The notes beneath the pieces were generated by a model. That model saw nothing but the letters and a program-made list of their open reading frames with translations. It was not told the DNA's origin and made no database searches. The translations under genes and the position numbers were made by a program. From contig DASZLD010000042.1 of NCBI GenBank assembly GCA_035552655.1, positions 1-38,271 on the forward strand: a DNA stretch of 38,271 bases, written 5' to 3'. This document shows positions 30,088 through 37,723 of the stretch, in pieces. The DNA comes from DASXMT01 sp035552655. Its GTDB lineage: Bacteria > Actinomycetota > Acidimicrobiia > Acidimicrobiales > RAAP-2. Position 1 is the first letter of the stretch; every line of letters starts with the position of its first letter.

Positions 30088-32012
30088 CGCACGACGAAGT
30101 CGTCGAGATCGGGTTCCTTCGTCCAGCTCCAATAGTCGACCAGGCGCCAGGGGCTCAAGACGTGGATCTCGCCGTAGGCGTTCTTGAAGAAGGAGTGTTT
30201 CACCGACGGCTGCGACCACACCAAGGTCTTGATCTCCCGCTGCGATCGCTCGTGCCAGTCGGTGTAGTTCTCCTGGCGGGGCTCCATGGAGCGATGGGCA
30301 CCGTCGATGAGCTCCTCCAGGCACTGGGTTATATACCGCATCTGGCATTCGGAGTGGAATATGAGGCTGCCGCCGTGGGCCAGGTTCGTCCCCGGCCCGT
30401 ACATGCAGAACAGATTGGGGAACCCGGGCACGGTGATGCCTAGATAGGCCGCCGGACGTTCGCCCCAGAGGGAGCGGAGGTCGACCCCATCGCGTCCGGT
30501 GATCTCCATGGGAAACAGCACCCGGTTGGCATGGAAGCCGGTGGCGTAGACGATGACATCGGCGAGATGTCTCGCACCATCGATGGTGACGACGGCATCG
30601 GCCTCGATGTGGTCGATGCCGGTGCGAATGAGCTCGACATTGTCGCGGGTCAACGTCCTCAGCCAGCTGCCGTTGTCCTGCAGCGTGCGCTTTCCCGTAG
30701 CCGGGTAGTCGGGGACGACCTTGGCGATGAGGTCGGGGTCGTCGCCCACCTGGCTGGTGATCCATTCGGTGAACATCTGTCGGGTGATCTCGTTGGACGC
30801 GCTGACCGCCCGCTGTGGCTCGGGGTAGTCGGGGTCGACACGGGCTGCGGCCAGCCCCTTGTCGCATCCCGGCCAGAACAGCAGGAACCGGTACCAGCGT
30901 CCGTAGAACGGAAGGTAACGAAGGGCCCAGCGCACACCGGGTCCCACTGTCTCGTGATAGTTGGGATTGGGGAACATCCACTGAGCCGTCCGCTGGAAGA
31001 CAGTGAGGTGCCCGACCTCGGGCGCGATGGTCGGGGCGATCTGAAAGCCGCTGGCGCCCGCACCGATCATGACCACCCGCTTCCCGGCGATGGCGACCGA
31101 GTGATCCCAGCGGGCCGAGTGAAACGCGGGCCCGGCGAAGCTCTCCTGTCCGGGGATCTCCGGGATGTGGGGCCGGTTGAGTTGACCCACCGCCGAGATG
31201 ACCGCTCGGGCCACCAGGGTCGTCTCTTCGCCACTCTTGTCCCGGACCCGGACCGACCACGTGCCCGCGTCATCGTCCCAGCTTGCGCTGACCACCTCGG
31301 TCTGCCAGCGCACGTGGGGCTCGATGCCGTGCTTGGTCATCACTGACTCGAAGTACGACTGGAGCTCTGGCTGCTGGGCGAAGAACTCCGTCCATGCATG
31401 GCTGGGCTCGAAGCTGTAGCAGTAGAAGTGGTTGCCCACATCGACCCGGGCCCCGGGGTAGGAATTCTCCCACCACGTGCCGCCGACCCCCGCGTTCTTC
31501 TCGACGATGGTGAAGGGGATGCCGGCCTCTTTGAGCCGGATCCCGGCCAACAGCCCCGACTGACCACACCCGATAATGACGACGGGGAAGGCATCGCGAG
31601 CGGCGGCGTCGGCGGGGGCGCTCACCCGCCGGGCGTCGGTTCCGTCGAGCTCCATTTCCTCCATGAGCATGGGCACGTACTCGGCCGGCACGTCCTCACA
31701 CACCAGCCACATCATCATCTCGTGCAGCAGGTCAGCGGAGATGGGTTCGGGTTCGGGGCAGCCCCGGTCGCGGTAGTCACGGATCACGTCGAGGGCCAGG
31801 CTCCGGACTTCAGCCTTGTCCTCCTCGGACATGTAGCCCTGCACTTCATTGAGAAAGAGCCCGGCCGGCTTGAGCCGACCGCGGATGAGCTCGGGATCCC
31901 CGGACATGTGGACCAGGGAGAGCATCAGGGTCGGGATGCTGACGTCCGCCAGCGCGGCGGCGATGTCCTCGTCAGCTGTGTCGAACGGCTCGCCTGCGTG
32001 CGGGTTGCGCAT
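30084..32012 (-). CDS. Baeyer-Villiger type flavin monooxygenase with N-terminal extension
   Basis: 642 residues. FAD-binding GCGQSG (148-153) and the type I BVMO motif GGTWWENSYPGARVD (177-191), then the fingerprint FAGPAFHSARWD (292-303, FxGxxxHxxxWD) and the NADPH motif GAGASG (317-322). It inserts one oxygen of O2 next to a ketone to make an ester or lactone, using NADPH. Residues 1-140 are an extra helical region (VSIPTLMLSLVHMSGDPELIRG, YVPMLMEEMELDG) before the Rossmann domain, found in a subset of BVMOs. ATG 32012 has AAAGGG upstream. It is coupled to a TetR gene and divergent from an alcohol dehydrogenase. Confidence 0.9.
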   Translation of the reverse strand: MRNPHAGEPFDTADEDIAAALADVSIPTLMLSLVHMSGDPELIRGRLKPAGLFLNEVQGYMSEEDKAEVRSLALDVIRDYRDRGCPEPEPISADLLHEMMMWLVCEDVPAEYVPMLMEEMELDGTDARRVSAPADAAARDAFPVVIIGCGQSGLLAGIRLKEAGIPFTIVEKNAGVGGTWWENSYPGARVDVGNHFYCYSFEPSHAWTEFFAQQPELQSYFESVMTKHGIEPHVRWQTEVVSASWDDDAGTWSVRVRDKSGEETTLVARAVISAVGQLNRPHIPEIPGQESFAGPAFHSARWDHSVAIAGKRVVMIGAGASGFQIAPTIAPEVGHLTVFQRTAQWMFPNPNYHETVGPGVRWALRYLPFYGRWYRFLLFWPGCDKGLAAARVDPDYPEPQRAVSASNEITRQMFTEWITSQVGDDPDLIAKVVPDYPATGKRTLQDNGSWLRTLTRDNVELIRTGIDHIEADAVVTIDGARHLADVIVYATGFHANRVLFPMEITGRDGVDLRSLWGERPAAYLGITVPGFPNLFCMYGPGTNLAHGGSLIFHSECQMRYITQCLEELIDGAHRSMEPRQENYTDWHERSQREIKTLVWSQPSVKHSFFKNAYGEIHVLSPWRLVDYWSWTKEPDLDDFVVR

Positions 32013-32055
32013 GTCGTGGGCCCTTTCTCGGCGCGGACGCGGTGCGCCGGCTCGA

Positions 32056-32071
32056 TGTGTCACAGTACACA
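32056..32071. promoter_or_regulatory. TetR operator candidate between monooxygenase and dehydrogenase genes
   Basis: TGTGT-CACAGT-ACACA: 5-bp inverted arms with a 6-bp centre, in the 98-bp divergent gap. On the minus strand CATAAT (32085-32080) resembles a -10 box and would start transcription near 32073, beside the palindrome. The plus-strand start lies only 39 bp away, so one bound dimer could affect both genes. Confidence 0.4.
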
Positions 32072-32110
32072 AGATTGGGATTATGTCTACCGAGGGTTGA
32101 AGGGGGATTC

Positions 32111-33136
32111 GTGCGCCAGGTCATGATCGAGGGTCCACGCCAAGTCCGGGTGGTCGATGCCCCCGATCCCGTTCCCCCCGACGCCGATGGCGTGGTGGTG
32201 GCCGTCGACGCCGCCGCCATCTGCGGCTCGGATCTGCACTTCTACGACGGTGACATCCCCGTGGGCCGTGGCTTTTCGATAGGCCACGAGTTCCTGGGCA
32301 CCGTGGTCGAGGTGGGGTCCCAGGTGCGCCGGTTCCGTACCGGGGACCGGGTGCTCACGGCCTCGGTGGCCGGGTGCGGGCATTGCGAAGGTTGTGCCAC
32401 CGGTGACCCGGTCACCTGCGTCGAAGGGCCCAAGGTGTTCGGATCGGGCGCGTTGCCCGGCGGACAGGCATCGGCGGTGGCGGTGCCGTCGGCCGACTTT
32501 CAGCTGCTGGCCATCCCCGAAGGGTTGGGCGACGAAGCGGCGCTGCTGCTCACCGACAACCTCAACACCGGGTGGATCGGGGCCAAGCGCGCCGACATCC
32601 CCGCCGGGGGCACGGTCGTGGTGCTGGGCCTCGGCGCCGTGGGGCTCTGTGCGGTGCGGGCCGCCTTTGCCCTGGGTGCGGGACGGGTCCTGGCTGCCGA
32701 TCCCGTGGCCGGGCGCCGGGCCTTGGCTGCCGACTCCGGGGCCATCCCCATCGAGGGGTCGACGGTCGAGGCGGTGCGAGAGGCCACCGGCGGCCGGGGG
32801 GCCGACGCCGTCATCGATGCCGTCGCCCTCGACGCCACGCTCACCGACGCTTTGACCTGCGTCCGAGCCGGAGGCACGGTATCGGTCATCGGCGTGCACA
32901 ATCTCGATCCGTACCCGTTGCCCATCCTGGCCGGCTTGTTCCGGAGCGTCACCCTCCGGATGACCACCGCCCCTGTCCACCAGACCTGGAAGGAGCTCGT
33001 CCCTCTGGTGGTCAACGGCCGGATAAGGACCGACGGCATCTTCACCCACCGTTTCCCGCTGGCAGAGGCGGCGGAGGCCTACGCAGCGGTGGCGGCCCGG
33101 ACGGCCGACTGCATCAAGGTGATGATGCAGCCCTGA
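32111..33136 (+). CDS. Zinc-dependent alcohol dehydrogenase (MDR family)
   Basis: 341 residues. Catalytic zinc ligands are Cys38 (ICGSD) and His59/Glu60 (IGHE); the structural zinc lobe CGHCEGCATGDPVTC has Cys89, 92, 95 and 103. The nucleotide site is VVVLGLGAVGLCAVRAAF. It oxidises a primary or secondary alcohol with NAD(P)+. The chosen GTG at 32111 has GAAGGGGGA upstream; earlier in-frame codons lie in the promoter region. Beside a BVMO it most likely makes the ketone that the BVMO consumes, or handles the alcohol released later. It ends 4 bp before the convergent hydrolase gene. Confidence 0.92.
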   Translation: MRQVMIEGPRQVRVVDAPDPVPPDADGVVVAVDAAAICGSDLHFYDGDIPVGRGFSIGHEFLGTVVEVGSQVRRFRTGDRVLTASVAGCGHCEGCATGDPVTCVEGPKVFGSGALPGGQASAVAVPSADFQLLAIPEGLGDEAALLLTDNLNTGWIGAKRADIPAGGTVVVLGLGAVGLCAVRAAFALGAGRVLAADPVAGRRALAADSGAIPIEGSTVEAVREATGGRGADAVIDAVALDATLTDALTCVRAGGTVSVIGVHNLDPYPLPILAGLFRSVTLRMTTAPVHQTWKELVPLVVNGRIRTDGIFTHRFPLAEAAEAYAAVAARTADCIKVMMQP

Positions 33137-33140
33137 CCGA

Positions 33141-33938
33141 TCAAGCGGTCCGCAACAAGAACTCGATGACGTCGGGCACGCTGCGGGGGTCCTGGGCGAA
33201 GAAGATGTGACCACCCTCGTACTCGTGCAGTTCGGCACCGGCGATGGCCGAGGCCATCGCCGCGCTGTTGGCCGGCGGGGCGATCCCGTCATAGCGACCG
33301 CAGCCGATGAAGGTGGGACTGGTGATGACCGAGAGCCGATCCCAGACGTCGTGGCTGCGACGGGCATCGAGCTGCTCGAGCTCGCCCCGCCGGCGTTGGG
33401 GATCAAGCTGCGGATCCCGGCTCTCGAGCATGACGGCCAGGGCCGCGTCACCGGGGTGGGCGGCCAACCAGGCGTCGTCGAATCGGGTGTCGATCAACTG
33501 GCGCCGTAGCTGGGAACGCTGCTCCGTCGGGAGCGCCTCCAGCTCGTGCAATGGGTAGGAGGACCGGTCGGGTCCCCCCGGCGAGGTGCACAGCAGGGCC
33601 AGGCGCTCGACCCGGTCGGGTGCGGTCACCGCCAGCTCCTGGGCCACCATGCCCCCGAAGCTGACGCCCAGCACGCAGGCGGTATGCCAACCCTCGGCAT
33701 CCATCACCGCCAGCGCATCGGCGGCACAATCGGCCATGGCATACGGGCGGGTGACCGGACCGCTCCGGCCCAGACCCCGGGCGTCGAGGGTGAGAAAGTC
33801 GAAGGACGAGTCGAACAGCGAGAACATCGCCCTGGTCGTCTCGATGGTCGCACCCGACCCGTTGAGGAAGAGAAGCCGGGGACCGGTGCCGTGCCGCTCG
33901 TAGTACAGGTCGACGCCGTTGGCATCCACGGTGCTCAC
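33141..33938 (-). CDS. Alpha/beta hydrolase (esterase/lactonase-like)
   Basis: 265 residues, cytoplasmic alpha/beta hydrolase. The oxyanion segment is LLFLNGSGATIETT, the nucleophile elbow GVSFGGM (Ser93), the acid probably Asp in GCGRYDGIAPP, the base His in EGGHIFF. The strand LTLDARGLGRSG is typical of the family. In this neighbourhood it could hydrolyse the ester or lactone produced by the Baeyer-Villiger enzyme; this is inference. GTG start 33938, no clear ribosome binding site. The serine-hydrolase gene ends 49 bp upstream on the same strand. Confidence 0.9.
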   Translation of the reverse strand: MSTVDANGVDLYYERHGTGPRLLFLNGSGATIETTRAMFSLFDSSFDFLTLDARGLGRSGPVTRPYAMADCAADALAVMDAEGWHTACVLGVSFGGMVAQELAVTAPDRVERLALLCTSPGGPDRSSYPLHELEALPTEQRSQLRRQLIDTRFDDAWLAAHPGDAALAVMLESRDPQLDPQRRRGELEQLDARRSHDVWDRLSVITSPTFIGCGRYDGIAPPANSAAMASAIAGAELHEYEGGHIFFAQDPRSVPDVIEFLLRTA

Positions 33939-33987
33939 GCTTGTCGCCGAGGGCCACCGCGTCCCGGCGGACCGAGCCGAGGCATCG

Positions 33988-35205
33988 TCACTCGGCCAGG
34001 GCCTGGTACACCAGGGCCCGAAGCTGGGCTCGGAACGGATACGAGCTCGACGGCAGGAGCTGGGTCATGAACACCACGGTCAGGTCCTCTACCGGATCGA
34101 CCCAGAACGCCGTGCTGGCCGCTCCGCCCCAGAAGTACTCGCCGACCGATCCTGCTGTGCCTGTCGCTGCCGGCCCGTTACCGATGGCGAAGCCCAGCCC
34201 GAAACCGACCCCATCGAACTCCACCTCACCGAAGCCGCCCGTGGCCAGGTCGGACAACAGACCCTGGCCCGGGAGGTGGTTGCCGGTCATGAGGTCGAGG
34301 GTCTTGCGCCCGATGAGGCGGCGGCCGGCAAGTTCGCCCCCGTTGAGCAGCATCTGGCAGAAGCGGAGGTAGTCGCCCGAGGTCGAGACCAGCCCTCCGG
34401 CGCCCGACTGGTACGAGCGGAGGCGACGGAAGGGGCTCTGCTCCGGATCGTCCTGCAGGGCGGGCGACCCGCCGGGCCGGTAGTTGTAGCAGGCGGCGAA
34501 TCGGGAGACCGAGTCGTCGGCCACCGAGAAGCCGGTGTCGACCATGCCCAGGGGTGCGAACACATGAGCCTGGAGGTACCGGTCGAACCGCTCCCCCGAG
34601 AGGATCTCCACCAGGCGGGCGCAGACATCGGTGGACAGTCCGTAGTTCCAGCGTGAGCCCGGTTGGAACTTGAGGGGAAAGTCGGCCAGCAGCGAACACA
34701 CCCCCTCCAGCGTCATCCCGTGCCGGGCTTCCCGCAGCGCGGCGGCGAAGCGGTCGTCGGTGGGATGGTCGGGCGTCACCCCGCCGGCCAGGCCGGTCAT
34801 GTGGGTCAGGGCGTCACGTACCGACAGCGGCCGGGTCTGATCGACCATCCGGAGGGACCCGTCGGCTTGCAGCTCGCCCACCCTGAGGTGACGCCATTCG
34901 GGGATGTACCGGTGCAGCGGGTCGGTCAGCTGGAAGAGCCCCTGTTCATAAAGCTGCATCAGGGCCAGCGAGGTAACGGGTTTGGTCATGGAGTAGATGC
35001 GCCAGATGGTGTCGTCGGCCACCGGTTTCGATCGCTCACGATCCATCAGGCCCAACGAGCGCCAGTAGGCGACCCTTCCGTTCCGGGCCACGGCCACCTG
35101 GCAGCCGGGGATCTTCCCGGTGGCCACATAGCGGGCGTTGAAATGCTCGGTGATCCGCTCGAGGCGACGCTCGTCGAAGCCGGCACCGTCCGGATCGGCT
35201 TTCAA
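33988..35205 (-). CDS. Class C beta-lactamase-type serine hydrolase (esterase)
   Basis: 405 residues, EstB/LpqK-like branch of the beta-lactamase C family. The SxxK motif is SMTK (Ser72, Lys75) and the second catalytic motif is Tyr in WNYGLSTDV; the third KTG-like motif is probably in FWGGAASTAFW. FDRYLQAHVFAPLGMVDTGF and ALTHMTGL are typical landmarks. These enzymes hydrolyse esters, rarely beta-lactams. It starts at TTG (35205), overlapping the upstream stop as TTGA, so translation should be coupled to the ferritin-like gene. No signal peptide is visible, so it is probably cytoplasmic. Confidence 0.85.
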   Translation of the reverse strand: MKADPDGAGFDERRLERITEHFNARYVATGKIPGCQVAVARNGRVAYWRSLGLMDRERSKPVADDTIWRIYSMTKPVTSLALMQLYEQGLFQLTDPLHRYIPEWRHLRVGELQADGSLRMVDQTRPLSVRDALTHMTGLAGGVTPDHPTDDRFAAALREARHGMTLEGVCSLLADFPLKFQPGSRWNYGLSTDVCARLVEILSGERFDRYLQAHVFAPLGMVDTGFSVADDSVSRFAACYNYRPGGSPALQDDPEQSPFRRLRSYQSGAGGLVSTSGDYLRFCQMLLNGGELAGRRLIGRKTLDLMTGNHLPGQGLLSDLATGGFGEVEFDGVGFGLGFAIGNGPAATGTAGSVGEYFWGGAASTAFWVDPVEDLTVVFMTQLLPSSSYPFRAQLRALVYQALAE

Positions 35206-36302
35206 CGGTTCATGCTCCGGTCTTTCGCCACCTCGTCATAGGAGTCATAGTCCGAGGCGGTGTCGTCGGCGTGCTCGAACTCCAGCAGGCCCGCGTGCCC
35301 CCACCGGTCCCGCAGGTAGCCGTGGTTGGCGTCGAGCAGGCCGAGCTTGCCCACATTGGGCACCAGCTTGGCGAAGAACCCGCGCTGGAACCCGATAAAG
35401 GGGCTCGACTTCATCTTGCCGGCGGCGGCAGTGAGGTGCGGAACCAGGGCGCCCACATCCACACCGAGGCGCTCCCACACTTCCGGCGTCGTCGACCGAG
35501 CGCGGTTTCGCAGCGTGTTGTCCAAGAGGAACTCCTGGCGATCCTTCAGCTCGGCGTCGGTCAACCCCGCATAGAACTCCTTGAGAGTCAAGATGCCGAA
35601 GGCCACGTGGCGAGCCTCGTCCGACATGATGTAGCGGAGGAGCTTGCGCAACAAGGGCTCTTCGGTCCGGCGCAGCATGTCGCCAAAGGCGGCCAGGGCC
35701 AGGCTCTCGATCACGATCTGCATGCCCAGGTAGGCGATGTCCCAGCGGCTGTCCTCGAGCAGCACGGTGATCTGCTCCTCCAGGAACGGGCTCATCGGGT
35801 AGGCCTCGCCTACCTTCAGATCCAGGTACTTGGCGAACACCTCGGTGTGGCGGGCCTCGTCCATGGTCTGGGTGGCGGCGTAGTATTTGGCGTCGATCCA
35901 CGGCACGGTCTCGACGATCTTGGCCGCGGTGAGCATGGCTCCTTGCTCACCGTGCATGAACTGGCTGAGCGACGCCTTGAACATCTCGATGCCCAGCGCG
36001 GTGAACTCCCTGTCGCCCCAGGTGGCGATGGGCGAGCCCGGCTCGGCCGCCGCGGTCCGGAACAATTGCATGGACGGGGATCCCTGGTCGACCAGCCCCT
36101 CGGGGTCGACATCGGTGTCCCAATCCAGATCGGTCAGGCTGTTCCACTGGGAACCCATGGCCTTGTTGTACAGGGTGACCAGTTGGGTCCTCGAGCGCTC
36201 ATAGTCCCAGAGATAGATCCGGTCGGCATGGTCGTGGACGAGCTTGAAGGTCGCTTCCGTCTCGCCGGCGGAGACCGGGTTCTCGTGATCGGCCAGTGCC
36301 AC
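35202..36302 (-). CDS. Ferritin-like di-iron protein (R2-like ligand set)
   Basis: 366 residues, all-helical. A six-ligand di-iron set is visible: Glu119 (HGEQ), Glu149 and His152 (DEARHTEVF), Glu199 (VIESLAL), Glu229 and His232 (DEARHVAFG), the order of ribonucleotide reductase R2, desaturase and AurF-type oxygenases. Substrate unknown; oxygenation is the usual chemistry. The GTG at 36302 is chosen because TAGCGT (36315-36310) lies exactly 7 nt upstream with no ribosome binding site, a leaderless signature; another GTG at 36311 and a far start at 36416 are less supported. It is coupled to the esterase gene and divergent from a PPOX gene. Confidence 0.83.
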   Translation of the reverse strand: MALADHENPVSAGETEATFKLVHDHADRIYLWDYERSRTQLVTLYNKAMGSQWNSLTDLDWDTDVDPEGLVDQGSPSMQLFRTAAAEPGSPIATWGDREFTALGIEMFKASLSQFMHGEQGAMLTAAKIVETVPWIDAKYYAATQTMDEARHTEVFAKYLDLKVGEAYPMSPFLEEQITVLLEDSRWDIAYLGMQIVIESLALAAFGDMLRRTEEPLLRKLLRYIMSDEARHVAFGILTLKEFYAGLTDAELKDRQEFLLDNTLRNRARSTTPEVWERLGVDVGALVPHLTAAAGKMKSSPFIGFQRGFFAKLVPNVGKLGLLDANHGYLRDRWGHAGLLEFEHADDTASDYDSYDEVAKDRSMNR

Positions 36303-36309
36303 TTGAGCC

Positions 36310-36315
36310 ACGCTA
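36310..36315 (-). promoter_or_regulatory. TANNNT -10 box deciding the start of the ferritin-like gene
   Basis: On the minus strand TAGCGT ends 7 nt before GTG 36302. The same hexamer occurs as the extended -10 box of the cold-shock gene. It favours 36302 over GTG 36311, which would lie inside the box. Confidence 0.5.
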
Positions 36316-36391
36316 CCGTGAAGCCCTCGGGAAAGCAGGGCGATGCCTCGACGTCGTTGCCCACCGATCCGGCTGCGTGTTGTAATCGGGC

Positions 36392-36910
36392 ATGGCCCTT
36401 CCCCAACAGTTGGCAATGGACCCCGACGAACTGGCTTCGTTCCTGGCCGGGGACCCTACGCTGCCCTGTTACGCCACCGTCAGCTCGCTGCGGCGCGACG
36501 GTTCACCCATCGGAGTGCCGCTCGGCTACCTCTATCAGGAAGGTTGGATCTACTTCAGTATGAACCCGGCCACGTCGGGCACGCTCAGAATCCGGCGCGA
36601 TCCCCGGGTCTGCGTGACCGTGTACAACGACCGCTACCCGGTGCGCTTCGTCGTCATCACCGGAGGGGCCGAGGAGTTCCCCGACACTGACCACGTCATC
36701 GAGCGCACCAAGTTCGTGCGCAACATGGGCCATGTGGGCGACGAGATCGACCTCGATGCCTACTTCGCCCTCCATGAGGAGGGCGGCCGTGCCGTGTTCC
36801 GGGTCCGGGTCGACCCCGAAGCGGTGGCGTCCATGGATGCCACCAAGGCGGCCGACCCCGAGACGGGCCAGATGCGCACTCCTGAAGAGGTCGGCAAAGT
36901 CCAGCATTGA
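36392..36910 (+). CDS. Pyridoxamine 5'-phosphate oxidase-like flavin/F420-binding protein
   Basis: 172 residues. The split beta-barrel start LPCYATVSSLRRDGSPIGVPL and the FSMNPATSGTLRIRRDPRVCVTVYND strand pair are typical of PPOX-fold proteins. They bind FMN or F420 and reduce or oxidise varied substrates; the cofactor cannot be fixed from sequence alone. TGTAAT (36381-36386), similar to a -10 box, lies 5 nt before the ATG and there is no ribosome binding site, so it is probably leaderless. Divergent from the ferritin-like gene with 89 bp between starts, and 37 bp from the convergent broken regulator gene. Confidence 0.82.
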   Translation: MALPQQLAMDPDELASFLAGDPTLPCYATVSSLRRDGSPIGVPLGYLYQEGWIYFSMNPATSGTLRIRRDPRVCVTVYNDRYPVRFVVITGGAEEFPDTDHVIERTKFVRNMGHVGDEIDLDAYFALHEEGGRAVFRVRVDPEAVASMDATKAADPETGQMRTPEEVGKVQH

Positions 36911-36947
36911 GCCGCATGCCGATCAGCCGCTGAAGCACCGACCCCAG

Positions 36948-37610
36948 TTATGCAACAGCGAGCACACCGGCGATGTCGACACCGAACGACGGTCCCATCT
37001 GGCGCGCACCGGCGTCGGTAATGGTCAGCGCGCGCGAACCAGATCGTCGTGTGACCCATCCCTCGTCTTCGAACCAGCCGAGGAGGCGGGCGCCCAGCGT
37101 TCCGGCCAGGTGGTGGCGCTGTTCGCTCCAGTCCACGCAGTACCGGATCAGCGGTCGCCTCCCCGCACCGGAACAGTCGACACCGAGGGATTCCAACCTG
37201 GCCCGTCGCTCATCGCTGAGCACGTAGGCGACATCCCAGCCCGGAGCCGAGAGGCGATCGCGGGTCGAGCGATCCGGATCGAAGGTACCGTCGCCCCCCT
37301 CGAGCAACCCCTGGGCCAAGAGTGCATCCATGAGGGCAACACCCAGCCGCCCGGCGAGATGGTCGTAACACGTGCGCGCCCTGCGCAACGCCTCGGCATT
37401 GGTTCCCTCCCGCAGGGATTGCACAGTCCTCGGCGGGCAAGCATCCCCGCTACCAGACGGCCGAGGTGGGCACTGGTAGTGGATGGAGCGATACCCGCTT
37501 CGGCGGCCAGGCGGCTGTCCCTCCGTTCCTGACGGCCGGCTAGGGCCGTCTTCCCCCTCCGAGCACCTTCACTCGGTCCCGTGGAGAAGAAGGTACCCGC
37601 ACCGTGTTCA
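36948..37610 (-). pseudogene. Broken ArsR-family regulator (frameshift and internal deletion)
   Basis: The N-terminal helix-turn-helix (RLAAEAGIAPSTTSAHLGRLV, about 37537-37460) is in one frame. The C-terminal dimerisation half (SLREGTNAEALRRARTCYDHL, DWSEQRHHLAGTLGARLLGW, about 37430-36948) is in another. Intact relatives have a wing and linker of about 35-40 residues between them; here the frames meet near 37440-37455, where the second frame reads DACPPRTVQSLREG straight after the first reaches LVAG. The simplest reading is a deletion of about 110 bp with a frame change, so no functional repressor. Sequencing or assembly error is the alternative. The 5' limit is uncertain. Confidence 0.7.
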
Positions 37611-37723
37611 AAAGTCAGCGCGACCTCCGAGCATCGGCACCGAAATCGTTCGGCCTGCGTGGCTCGATCGTTCTGCCTGACCAACAGCATGAGGACTTGC
37701 GGAGAGCTGCTCCCTTCTAACAA

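Noticed and set aside
36303..36416. Longer start of the ferritin-like protein at 36416
   Set aside because: It would run through the divergent PPOX start and the added residues are Arg-rich and family-atypical; the TAGCGT-7nt-GTG arrangement supports 36302.
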